This document shows, one piece after another, positions 8,928-16,580 of a stretch of 42,960 nucleotides of DNA. The DNA lies in contig NZ_JAFKEC010000049.1 of NCBI RefSeq assembly GCF_017848315.1, positions 1 through 42,960 on the forward strand, read 5' to 3'. The notes beneath the pieces were generated by a model. That model worked only from the letters and a program-made list of their open reading frames with translations, was not told the DNA's origin and made no database searches. Position 1 is the stretch's first letter. Each line of letters opens with the position of its first letter. This stretch comes from Pseudomonas palmensis (GTDB lineage: Bacteria > Pseudomonadota > Gammaproteobacteria > Pseudomonadales > Pseudomonadaceae). The position numbers and the translations under genes were made by a program.

Positions 8928-9680
8928 ATGACCGACGTGGAGATGCAGAACAACAGGTCGGTAGTGCTCGACACCGAAACCACCGGCATGCCGGTGGCCG
9001 ATGGTCACCGCATCATCGAGATCGGCTGTATCGAGCTGGTCGGCCGGCGCATGACCGGACGCAATTTCCACGTGTACCTGCAGCCCGACCGCGAAAGCGA
9101 CGAAGGCGCGATCGGGGTGCACGGCATCACCGACGAATTCCTGGTGGGCAAGCCGCGTTTCGCCGAAATCGCCGACGAGTTCTTCGAGTACATCAAGGGC
9201 GCGCGGCTGATCATCCACAACGCGGCGTTCGACGTTGGTTTCATCAACAACGAATTCGCCATGCTCGGCCAGCACGATCGCGCCGATATCGCACAGCACT
9301 GCGAGGTGCTCGACACCCTGCTGATGGCCCGCGAGCGTCACCCGGGCCAGCGCAACAGCCTCGATGCCTTGTGCAAACGCTATGGCGTAGACAACTCCGG
9401 CCGCGAACTGCACGGCGCGTTGCTCGACTCCGAGTTGCTGGCGGACGTGTTCCTGGCCATGACCGGCGGCCAGACCAGCCTGTCACTGGCCGGCAGCGAC
9501 AGCGAGGGCGAAGGCCAGTCCAGCCAGGGCAGCGAGATCCGTCGGCTGGTGGGGCGTCAGCCGGGGCGCATCATCCCGGCCACCGAGGCAGAGCTGCAAG
9601 CGCACATGGCGCGCCTTGAAGCAGTGGCAAAATCCACCGGTGGCCCGGCCTTGTGGCAGCAACTGCTCGAGGCCCGCTGA
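8928..9680 (+). CDS. dnaQ: DNA polymerase III epsilon subunit (proofreading exonuclease)
   Basis: Provides 3'-5' proofreading in the replicative polymerase core. The DEDDh exonuclease motifs are present: VLDTETTG near the start, IIHNAAFDVGF in the middle and HGALLDSELLADV near residue 170. A low-complexity Gly/Ser/Glu linker (GSDSEGEGQSSQGSE) leads to the C-terminal tail that binds the alpha subunit. The start is uncertain: an AGGAG at 8923-8927 abuts the ATG at 8928, but lies nine bases before an in-frame GTG at 8937, which may be the real start; ATG 8943 is a third choice. Confidence 0.95.
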   Translation: MTDVEMQNNRSVVLDTETTGMPVADGHRIIEIGCIELVGRRMTGRNFHVYLQPDRESDEGAIGVHGITDEFLVGKPRFAEIADEFFEYIKGARLIIHNAAFDVGFINNEFAMLGQHDRADIAQHCEVLDTLLMARERHPGQRNSLDALCKRYGVDNSGRELHGALLDSELLADVFLAMTGGQTSLSLAGSDSEGEGQSSQGSEIRRLVGRQPGRIIPATEAELQAHMARLEAVAKSTGGPALWQQLLEAR

Positions 9681-9766
9681 AGCAAATCCCGCCGCGTACC
9701 TGGCGCCGACCTTCTACCCTGAAATGAACGGCCTCACGGCCTGTCGCTCAGAAGGTGCCGGCGCCC

Positions 9767-12013
9767 ATGTACAAGGACCTCAAGTTTCCGATACTCATCG
9801 TGCACCGCGATATCAAGGCCGACAGTGTGGCCGGTGATCGCGTGCGCGGCATTGCCCAGGAACTGGCCCAGGACGGCTTTACCATTCTGCCGGCGGTGGA
9901 CTACGCCGAGGGCCGCCTGGTAGCGGCCACCCACCACGGCCTGGCCTGCATGCTGATTGCGGCCGAAGGCGCGGGGGAAAACACCCACCTGCTGCAGAAC
10001 ATGGTCGAGTTGATCCGCCTGGCGCGGGTGCGCGCACCGCACTTGCCGATCTTCGCACTGGGCGAGCAGGTGACCCTGGAGAACGCGCCGGCCGACGCCA
10101 TGAGCGAACTGAACCAGTTGCGCGGCATCCTTTACCTGTTCGAAGACACCGTGCCGTTTCTGGCCCGGCAAGTGGCGCGGGCGGCGCACAACTACCTGGA
10201 CGGCCTGCTGCCGCCGTTCTTCAAGGCCCTGGTGCAGCACACCGCGCAATCGAACTACTCCTGGCACACGCCGGGCCATGGCGGTGGCGTGGCGTATCGC
10301 AAGAGCCCGGTGGGCCAGGCGTTTCACCAGTTCTTCGGCGAGAACACCCTGCGTTCGGACCTGTCGGTGTCGGTGCCGGAGCTGGGTTCGCTGCTCGACC
10401 ATACCGGCCCCCTGGCGGCGGCCGAAGCGCGTGCGGCGCGCAACTTCGGCGCCGACCACACCTTCTTCGTGATCAACGGCACTTCCACCGCCAACAAGAT
10501 CGTCTGGCACTCGATGGTCGGGCGTGACGACCTGGTGCTGGTGGATCGCAACTGTCACAAGTCGGTGCTGCACGCAATCATCATGACCGGCGCAATCCCC
10601 CTGTACCTGTGTCCGGAGCGCAACGAGCTGGGCATCATCGGCCCCATCCCGCTGAGCGAGTTCAGCCGCGAGGCGATCCAGGCCAAGATCGCGGCCAACC
10701 CGCTGGCCGCAGGGCGCGAGCCGCGGGTGAAGATGGCGGTGGTGACCAACTCCACCTATGACGGGCTGTGCTACAACGCCGAGATGATCAAGCAGGTGTT
10801 GGGCAACAGTGTCGAGGTGCTGCATTTCGACGAGGCCTGGTACGCCTACGCGGCGTTTCATGAATTCTTTGCCGGGCGTTACGCCATGGGTACTTCGCGC
10901 AGTGCCGACAGCCCGTTGGTGTTCAGCACCCATTCCACCCACAAGCTGCTGGCCGCGTTCAGCCAGGCCTCGATGATCCACGTGCAGGACGGCGGTGCAC
11001 GCCAGCTCGACCGTGATCGATTCAACGAGGCGTTCATGATGCATATCTCCACCTCGCCGCAGTACAGCATTCTGGCCTCGCTGGACGTGTCGTCGGCGAT
11101 GATGGAAGGCCCGGCTGGGCGCTCGCTGCTGCAGGAAATGTTCGACGAGGCGCTGAGCTTCCGGCGTGCGCTGGCCAACCTGCGCGAGCACCTGGCCGAC
11201 GACGACTGGTGGTTCAGTATCTGGCAACCGCCGCAGGTGGGTGGCATTCACCGCGTGGCGACCGAGGACTGGCTGCTGCAACCCCAGGCCGAATGGCACG
11301 GTTTTGGCGATGTGAGCGAAGACTACGTGCTGCTCGACCCGATCAAGGTCACGCTGGTGATGCCGGGGCTGGATGCGGGCGGCAGCCTGGGCGAGCATGG
11401 TATTCCTGCGGCAGTGGTCAGCAAGTTCCTGTGGGAGCGCGGGCTGGTGGTGGAGAAGACCGGCCTGTATTCGTTTCTGGTGCTGTTCTCGATGGGGATC
11501 ACCAAGGGCAAGTGGAGCACCTTGCTCACCGAACTGCTGGAGTTCAAGCGCAACTACGACGCCAATACCGCGCTGCTGCAGAGCCTGCCGTGCGTGGCGC
11601 AGCTGGACCCGTTGCGCTACCACGGTATGGGCCTGCGCGACCTGTGCGAGCAGTTGCACGAATGCTACCGCGCCAACGCCACGGCCAAGCAGCTCAAGCG
11701 CTTGTACACGCGTTTGCCCGAGGTGGTGATGAAGCCGGGGGATGCGTATGACAAGCTGGTGCGCGGCGAGGTCGAGGCGGTGCCGATCGAGCGCCTGATC
11801 GGGCGGGTGGCGGCGGTGATGCTGGTGCCGTACCCGCCGGGGATTCCGTTGATCATGCCCGGGGAGCGGTTTACCGAGTCGACGCGCTCGATCATCGACT
11901 ACCTGGGCTTTGCACGGGCGTTCGACCGTGGGTTCCCCGGGTTTGTGGCCGATGTGCACGGGCTGCAGCATGAGGTGGGGGACGTGTATACGGTGGATTG
12001 CATCCGCGAATGA
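9767..12013 (+). CDS. ldcA: Lysine decarboxylase (Orn/Lys/Arg decarboxylase, LdcA/LdcC type)
   Basis: A 748-residue PLP enzyme that probably converts lysine to cadaverine in the cytosol. It has an N-terminal response-regulator-like wing domain (LKFPILIVHRDIKADSVAGD), a core with the PLP lysine at about residue 393 in STHSTHKLLAAFSQAS, the metal-free PLP motif HFDEAWYAY, and a C-terminal domain with PYPPGIPLIMPGE. GAAGG at 9751-9755 precedes the ATG at 9767; an in-frame GTG at 9755 overlaps that site and is less likely. Lysine rather than arginine or ornithine specificity is inferred from synteny with P. aeruginosa ldcA and P. putida ldcC, not from residues. A hairpin repeat at 12034 may end the transcript. 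Confidence 0.88.
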   Translation: MYKDLKFPILIVHRDIKADSVAGDRVRGIAQELAQDGFTILPAVDYAEGRLVAATHHGLACMLIAAEGAGENTHLLQNMVELIRLARVRAPHLPIFALGEQVTLENAPADAMSELNQLRGILYLFEDTVPFLARQVARAAHNYLDGLLPPFFKALVQHTAQSNYSWHTPGHGGGVAYRKSPVGQAFHQFFGENTLRSDLSVSVPELGSLLDHTGPLAAAEARAARNFGADHTFFVINGTSTANKIVWHSMVGRDDLVLVDRNCHKSVLHAIIMTGAIPLYLCPERNELGIIGPIPLSEFSREAIQAKIAANPLAAGREPRVKMAVVTNSTYDGLCYNAEMIKQVLGNSVEVLHFDEAWYAYAAFHEFFAGRYAMGTSRSADSPLVFSTHSTHKLLAAFSQASMIHVQDGGARQLDRDRFNEAFMMHISTSPQYSILASLDVSSAMMEGPAGRSLLQEMFDEALSFRRALANLREHLADDDWWFSIWQPPQVGGIHRVATEDWLLQPQAEWHGFGDVSEDYVLLDPIKVTLVMPGLDAGGSLGEHGIPAAVVSKFLWERGLVVEKTGLYSFLVLFSMGITKGKWSTLLTELLEFKRNYDANTALLQSLPCVAQLDPLRYHGMGLRDLCEQLHECYRANATAKQLKRLYTRLPEVVMKPGDAYDKLVRGEVEAVPIERLIGRVAAVMLVPYPPGIPLIMPGERFTESTRSIIDYLGFARAFDRGFPGFVADVHGLQHEVGDVYTVDCIRE

Positions 12014-12033
12014 GGGATGGTTTGTGCTGGCCG

Positions 12034-12056
12034 CTTCGCCGGCCTTGCCGGCGAAG
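12034..12056. repeat. REP-like perfect hairpin
   Basis: CTTCGCCGGC and GCCGGCGAAG form a 10-bp perfect stem around a three-base loop, between convergent ldcA and the cysteine hydrolase gene. Its right 19 bases recur exactly at 16405-16423, and a variant lies at 28012, so it belongs to a dispersed Pseudomonas palindromic repeat. It lacks a T run but could stall transcription from either side. Confidence 0.6.
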
Positions 12057-12059
12057 CCT

Positions 12060-12524
12060 TCACCGCAACTGTTGCGTACTCACCACGTGCCCGAAATGAT
12101 GCCGCCACAGGCTCACCCCCAACTGCCCCGAGCGATCCAGCGACGACCCTACCGTGAGGTCGCTGATCAGGGTCGGCTGCAGCCCCGCATCAAACAGCGC
12201 GAACCCCGCCGCCAGCACGCAGGTGTCGGTCTGTATGCCGCACACCAGCACGCGCTCGGGGTTCAATTGCCTGAGGTAATCCAGCATCTCGGCCGTCGGG
12301 GCGTAGCCATGCTTGATGAAGATACGATCTGCCGCCACCAGGCTCTGGTCGTGCGCCGCCGGTTGCCAGCCCAGCTGACGTTGAAACGGGGTCACCGATT
12401 CATCATGGCGCTCCACGCTCGCCACCGACGGCATGCGGCCGATCAGTGATGTTATGCCGTCTACCAGCCATTGCGGCGGGTTGAACGAGGGTTGTACGTC
12501 GATAATCAGCAGTACCTGGCGCAT
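12060..12524 (-). CDS. Isochorismatase-family cysteine hydrolase
   Basis: A 154-residue cytosolic hydrolase of the isochorismatase/nicotinamidase fold. The Asp-Lys-Cys triad is visible as Asp9 (LLIIDVQPSF), Lys71 (RIFIKHGYAP) and Cys102 (VLVCGIQTDTCVLA). It also keeps the Thr-Asp before the Cys. The length is short for isochorismatase and fits the compact YcaC/nicotinamidase-related group. The substrate cannot be read from the sequence. It stands alone, convergent with ldcA and divergent from the lipoprotein gene at 12618. Confidence 0.88.
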   Translation of the reverse strand: MRQVLLIIDVQPSFNPPQWLVDGITSLIGRMPSVASVERHDESVTPFQRQLGWQPAAHDQSLVAADRIFIKHGYAPTAEMLDYLRQLNPERVLVCGIQTDTCVLAAGFALFDAGLQPTLISDLTVGSSLDRSGQLGVSLWRHHFGHVVSTQQLR

Positions 12525-12617
12525 GGAAGGCCCTATGGAAGTTCAAGGCCGGGCGATTGTAACCCCCGGCCTTGCACAGATGCTAAAATCCGCCGCTTGA
12601 AACCTGGAGATAGACGC

Positions 12618-13187
12618 GTGCGCAAAGTGGCGGTGGTAATGGCAGTGCTGGCCCTGGCCGGCTGTGACAACGATGCCGAACGGGTACACAAGCAGGTTGC
12701 CGAGCATCTGGATAACCCGAAGACGGCCAAGTTCGCCAACGTGCGATTCAACAAGCAGGGCGATATCTGCGGCCAGTTCCGTGGCAAGGACGCGGCCGGT
12801 GTGTTCCAGCCTTACCGCAGCTACGTGGCCATCAAGCAGGGCGACGACTACCAGATCATCATCGACGAAACCGGCGGCGACCTGCGCATCCGCGAAATCT
12901 GCGGTGGTGCCGACCTGCAGCGCCGTGCCGATGCCCTGGCCGACCAGCCCGCGCCCGAAGGCTGGGACGTCGAGATCATCCAGGGCCCGAACATGGGCGC
13001 CCTCAGCGACATGACCGCGCGCCTGATCGAAAAACAGATTCCATCCTCGGTGGTGTACCGCGACGGCAAGCCGGTGGTACTGCTGGGCCCTTACCCGACC
13101 AAAGAGGAGGCCCTGGCCAGCAAGAACGATGTGATGGCGCGCCTGGGTACCGATTCGGTGGTCATCCAGCACGGCGCCGAGCGCTAG
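12618..13187 (+). CDS. Lipoprotein with SPOR-like C-terminal domain
   Basis: A 189-residue predicted lipoprotein. The GTG start at 12618 is chosen because GGAGA lies seven bases upstream and gives a lipobox: a short basic start, VVMAVLALAGC, with Cys16 lipidated. The last ~75 residues (WDVEIIQGPNMGALSDMTAR, then VVLLGPYPTKEEALASKNDV and SVVIQ) have the pattern of SPOR domains, which bind denuded peptidoglycan glycan at the septum. The middle holds a region with a pair of cysteines (GDICGQFRG, REICGGADLQ). Cell-envelope or division-site location is inferred; no catalytic domain is seen. Confidence 0.75.
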   Translation: MRKVAVVMAVLALAGCDNDAERVHKQVAEHLDNPKTAKFANVRFNKQGDICGQFRGKDAAGVFQPYRSYVAIKQGDDYQIIIDETGGDLRIREICGGADLQRRADALADQPAPEGWDVEIIQGPNMGALSDMTARLIEKQIPSSVVYRDGKPVVLLGPYPTKEEALASKNDVMARLGTDSVVIQHGAER

Positions 13188-13242
13188 CCAGCACGCGGCG
13201 GCGCCTCTTACACTCACGGCTTGTCTTCAAGGATGAGCCGTC

Positions 13243-13758
13243 ATGAGTGATTCGCCCTTCGCCATTACCCTTCAACGTTGTACCGAACAGCACGTCGAGG
13301 GGCTCACGGCCCTGTACAACCACCCGCAGGTGGCGCGGCAGGTGCTGCAGATGCCGTATCAGAGCGCCGACCTGTGGCGCAAACGCATCGCCACCGACAA
13401 CGAACGAATGGTGTTTCTGGTGGCCTTACATCAAGGCGAGGTGATCGGCAGCTGTACGCTCGAGCAGTTCATACGTGTACGTCGCGGTCATTGCGGCGGC
13501 ATCGGCATGGGCGTCGCCCCGGCCTGGCAAGGGCAGGGGGTGGGCACACGGCTGTTGTCGGCGGTGCTCGAGGTGGCGGACAACTGGATGGGCCTGCAGC
13601 GCGTCGAACTCACTGTTTACGCCGATAACCAGCCGGCACTGGCGCTGTACCGGCGCCACGGCTTCGAGGTGGAAGGGCATTTGCGCGACTATGCTTTACG
13701 TGACGGTGTGTTCACCGATGCCTGCAGCATGGCGCGCCTGCGACGGCGCGAGGGTTAG
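13243..13758 (+). CDS. GNAT-family N-acetyltransferase (YhhY-like)
   Basis: A 171-residue acetyl-CoA-dependent transferase. The acetyl-CoA loop is WQGQGVGTRLLSAVLEVAD, following the beta-4 strand GIGMGVAPA, and the motif B strand and helix are seen in VELTVYADNQPALALYRRHGFEVEG. The N-terminal layout (ITLQRCTEQHVEGLTALYNHPQV) resembles E. coli YhhY, an amino-acid acetyltransferase, but the substrate here is unproven. It ends 12 bases before the HD-domain gene, so the two may share a transcript. Confidence 0.85.
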   Translation: MSDSPFAITLQRCTEQHVEGLTALYNHPQVARQVLQMPYQSADLWRKRIATDNERMVFLVALHQGEVIGSCTLEQFIRVRRGHCGGIGMGVAPAWQGQGVGTRLLSAVLEVADNWMGLQRVELTVYADNQPALALYRRHGFEVEGHLRDYALRDGVFTDACSMARLRRREG

Positions 13759-13770
13759 AGGAGGGGGCTT

Positions 13771-14196
13771 ATGTCCACACTGGAGCGAGCCATTGCGGTT
13801 GCCGCCAGGGCCCATGAAGGGCAGCAGGACAAGGGCGGCACTGCGTATATCCTGCACCCGTTGCGGGTGATGCTGAGGGTGCAGACCACCGAACAGCGCA
13901 TCGTCGCGGTGCTGCACGACGTGCTTGAAGATACCAGCATGAGCTTGTCGGACCTGGCCCGCGAAGGCTTCGCCCTGAAGATACTGGCGGCGGTGCAGGC
14001 GCTGAGCCGGCGCGATGACGAAAGCTACGAGGCCTTCGTCGCGCGGCTGGGCAGCGACCCGCTGGCACGGGTGGTAAAGCTTGCCGACCTTGCCGACAAC
14101 AGCGACCTTTCGCGCATCGCCATGCCCGGCCCCGAAGACATCGCGCGCCTGCAGCGCTATCAGCAGGCCAGCGCCTACCTGCAGGCGCTGGCCTGA
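13771..14196 (+). CDS. Small HD-domain hydrolase, SpoT/MESH1-like (possible alarmone hydrolase)
   Basis: A 141-residue stand-alone HD protein. The RelA/SpoT hydrolase pattern is clear: ARAHEGQQDKGGTAYILHPLRV with His29, LHDVLEDT with His49-Asp50 and Glu53-Asp54, and VVKLADLADNSD with Asp106. These match the metal and catalytic residues of metazoan MESH1 and bacterial small alarmone hydrolases. No synthetase, TGS or ACT domain is present. The likely activity is hydrolysis of (p)ppGpp or a related nucleotide such as NADPH 2'-phosphate; which is not shown. Its last 22 bases overlap the convergent MocR gene. Confidence 0.75.
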   Translation: MSTLERAIAVAARAHEGQQDKGGTAYILHPLRVMLRVQTTEQRIVAVLHDVLEDTSMSLSDLAREGFALKILAAVQALSRRDDESYEAFVARLGSDPLARVVKLADLADNSDLSRIAMPGPEDIARLQRYQQASAYLQALA

Positions 14197-15668
14197 ACGC
14201 TGGCGCTTTCGATCACCCGTGCCAGGCGCTGCATCGCCGCATCGATGGCTTCGCCACTGAACCCACCCAGGCCGAGCACCAGCCCGGGCCTGCCGTGCGG
14301 CCCCGCATACATGGGGGATACCGCGCGCACCACCACCCCGGCCTCTGCGGCCTGGTCCGCTACCTGCCTGTCGTCGATACCTGCTGCCAGCCACAGCACC
14401 AGGTGCATGCCCTGGTCGGTCGGTTGCAGCCAGGCCAGCTCAGGCTCCAGCCAGCGCGCCACCGCTTCGTTCACCTGGCGGTGGATGGTGGCGTACACAC
14501 CGCGGATGCGGCGGATGTGCCGGTCCAGATGGCCTTCGTTGATGAAGGCCGCCAGTACCTGCTGGTCGGCGTTGGCCGGATGACGGTCCATCAGCACGCG
14601 GGCACCGCAGAAGGCGTCCACCAGGTCCGGCGGCACGATCGCATAGCCCAGGCGCAGTGACGGGAACAGGATCTTGCTGAAGGTGCCCAGGTAGATCACC
14701 CGTTCAGGGTCCAGCCCCTGCAACGAGGGGAACGGGTGCCCTGCATAGCGCAACTCGCCGTCGTAGTCGTCCTCGATCACCCATGCATTGTGGGTTCTGG
14801 CCCAGCTCAGCAGTGCCTCGCGCCGGGTCATGCTCATCGGCATGCCCAGCGGGTACTGGTGCGAAGAGGTGACGAAGGCGGCGCGGGCGTGGGGGCAGGT
14901 GGCGACGGCGTGTTCCACGTCCATGCCCTCGGCGTCCACCGGTACGCGCACCATCTGCCCGCTGTGCCCGGCGCTTTCGAGAATGGCGGTGATACCGCGG
15001 TAGGCCGGGTCTTCGACCCAGGCGAAATCGCCGATGTCCAGCAGCACCTGGCAGGCCAGATACAGGCCCTGCTGGGTGCCGGAGGTGATGATCACCTGGC
15101 TGGCCTCGCAGCGTACCGAGCGGGATTTGCGCACATAGTCCACCACCGCCTCGCGCAGCTCGATTTCCCCCAGCGGGTCGCCATAGCCGGCAGGGGCACC
15201 CGGGCCGCGGGCGCGCACCCGGTTGCCAAGGCGCCGCCAGATATCATCCGGCGCGGCCTTGCCCAGCGGTACCGAGACGGCGAACGGTACCTGGGGTACC
15301 TCGCCGAAGCGGCGGGCAAGTTGTGCAAAGCGTTCGATGCGTGCCGAGCTGGCGGCGGGCCGCGCCACACCTGTCGTGTGCGCGGCAGGTGGCTCTTCAA
15401 GGCTGTGCGCGACCCGCGTGCCGGCACGGCCGCGGGACTCCAGAAACCCCTCGGCCGTCAGTTGCTCGAACGCCTCGATGGCCGTGCCCCGCGCGATCAT
15501 CAGCGATCTGGCCAGCATGCGGGTCGAGGGCAGCGCCTCGCCGGGCTTGAGGTCGCCGCGCCGGATCGCCGCACGCAGCGCCTGGGCCAGTTGGCGCCCC
15601 AGTTGGCCGCTGCTGCGGTCCAGCGTGCCCAGCGAAGGAATATCCACCACGTTAGCTTTGCGCGCCAT
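14175..15668 (-). CDS. MocR/PdxR-family transcriptional regulator (GntR HTH plus aminotransferase-like domain)
   Basis: A 497-residue regulator with an N-terminal winged HTH (QLAQALRAAIRRGDLKPGEALPSTRMLARSL) and a fold-type I aminotransferase-like effector domain that binds PLP. The PLP lysine lies in YLGTFSKILFPSLRLGYAIVP, with YPLGMPMSMTRR and VIEDDYDGELRY before it. The start MARKANVVDIP at 15668 is favoured; an ATG at 15686 adds six residues. It is divergent from a PaiB-like gene at 15767, with a repeated TGGNCCAGT motif between, so it probably controls that gene and itself. Confidence 0.88.
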   Translation of the reverse strand: MARKANVVDIPSLGTLDRSSGQLGRQLAQALRAAIRRGDLKPGEALPSTRMLARSLMIARGTAIEAFEQLTAEGFLESRGRAGTRVAHSLEEPPAAHTTGVARPAASSARIERFAQLARRFGEVPQVPFAVSVPLGKAAPDDIWRRLGNRVRARGPGAPAGYGDPLGEIELREAVVDYVRKSRSVRCEASQVIITSGTQQGLYLACQVLLDIGDFAWVEDPAYRGITAILESAGHSGQMVRVPVDAEGMDVEHAVATCPHARAAFVTSSHQYPLGMPMSMTRREALLSWARTHNAWVIEDDYDGELRYAGHPFPSLQGLDPERVIYLGTFSKILFPSLRLGYAIVPPDLVDAFCGARVLMDRHPANADQQVLAAFINEGHLDRHIRRIRGVYATIHRQVNEAVARWLEPELAWLQPTDQGMHLVLWLAAGIDDRQVADQAAEAGVVVRAVSPMYAGPHGRPGLVLGLGGFSGEAIDAAMQRLARVIESASVQASACR

Positions 15669-15674
15669 GTTTTC

Positions 15675-15720
15675 TGGTCCAGTCATTTTGTTCGATAGTG
15701 GATCTATACCATGGGCCAGT
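15675..15720. promoter_or_regulatory. Direct-repeat operator candidate between mocR and paiB-like genes
   Basis: TGGTCCAGT (15675-15683) and TGGGCCAGT (15712-15720) are direct repeats 37 bases apart in the 98-base divergent gap. MocR regulators often bind paired direct repeats of this kind. The AT-rich GATCTATACC between them could hold a -10 element. This is a sequence-based guess. Confidence 0.4.
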
Positions 15721-15766
15721 TGCGCCACACAATTTGCCATCGCCCTGTGCCGGATGGATGCAAACC

Positions 15767-16435
15767 ATGTACGTACCGCAGTATTTCAACGAGTCGCGCC
15801 CCGAGGTGCTGCATCAGCTGATCATGCAGAACCCGCTGGGTGTATTGGTCAGCCACGGCGAGGGTGGGCTGGATGCCAACCATCTGCCGTTCCACTTCAA
15901 GCCGCAGGAGGGCAAGCAGGGGGTGCTGCATGCTCACGTATCGCGGGCCAACCCGCTGTGGCGCGAACTCAAGGATGGCGATGAAGTGCTGGTGATCTTT
16001 CGCGGCGCCGATGCCTACATCTCGCCCAACTGGTATCCCAGCAAGCACGAGACCCACAAACAGGTGCCCACCTGGAACTATCAGGTGGTGCACGCCCATG
16101 GCCGCGTGACCTTGCACGATGACGAGCACTACGTGCGTGGCCTGGTGGCCCTGCTCACGCGCACCCACGAAGCATCCCAGCCCGTGCCGTGGAAGATGTC
16201 CGACGCGCCGAAGGACTACATCCGCGACATGCTCAAGGCCATCGTCGGGCTCGAGATCGAGATCACCCGTCTGGTCGGCAAATTCAAGCTGGGCCAGAAC
16301 AAGGAGGCGCGGGATATCCAGGGCGCCGCCCAGGGGTTGAAGGCGTCGGGCAAACCAGCAGTGGGCGAAGCCATGTTGAGCGCCACCGGTCACCCCCTGC
16401 ACGGGCCGGCCTTGCCGGCGAAGTCGCCCGAATGA
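15767..16435 (+). CDS. PaiB-family FMN-binding protein
   Basis: A 222-residue protein of the FMN-binding split-barrel PaiB family. It begins MYVPQYFNESRPEVLHQLI and keeps LGVLVSHGEGGLDANHLPF, YISPNWYPSKHETHKQVPTW and WNYQVVHAHG, hallmarks of the family. B. subtilis PaiB is described as a negative regulator of sporulation and protease genes, but most relatives are probably flavin-binding oxidoreductase-like proteins, so regulation is not assumed here. The last residues (GPALPAKSPE) are encoded by a REP-like repeat, a sign that the 3' end was extended by it. Confidence 0.85.
   Translation: MYVPQYFNESRPEVLHQLIMQNPLGVLVSHGEGGLDANHLPFHFKPQEGKQGVLHAHVSRANPLWRELKDGDEVLVIFRGADAYISPNWYPSKHETHKQVPTWNYQVVHAHGRVTLHDDEHYVRGLVALLTRTHEASQPVPWKMSDAPKDYIRDMLKAIVGLEIEITRLVGKFKLGQNKEARDIQGAAQGLKASGKPAVGEAMLSATGHPLHGPALPAKSPE
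16405..16423. repeat. REP-like 19-mer inside the paiB-like 3' end
   Basis: GCCGGCCTTGCCGGCGAAG is identical to 12038-12056 and here lies within the last codons of the PaiB-like gene. Confidence 0.6.
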
Positions 16436-16580
16436 CCGCCGTCTGATCCCACTTGAAAATCGACTTTTCCTACAGAGTCGGCCAGAATCGGCGGCTCGGC
16501 TGCGTTATGGCTTTTTGACTGCATCGGTCGAGAGTGGGTGCTTTTGCACCGGCCCGACTTTCCAGCGCAGACGACAGGAC

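Noticed and set aside
9734..11971. Long minus-strand open frame of 745 codons
   Set aside because: It is antisense to the lysine decarboxylase gene and shows no domain; composition is that of a shadow frame.
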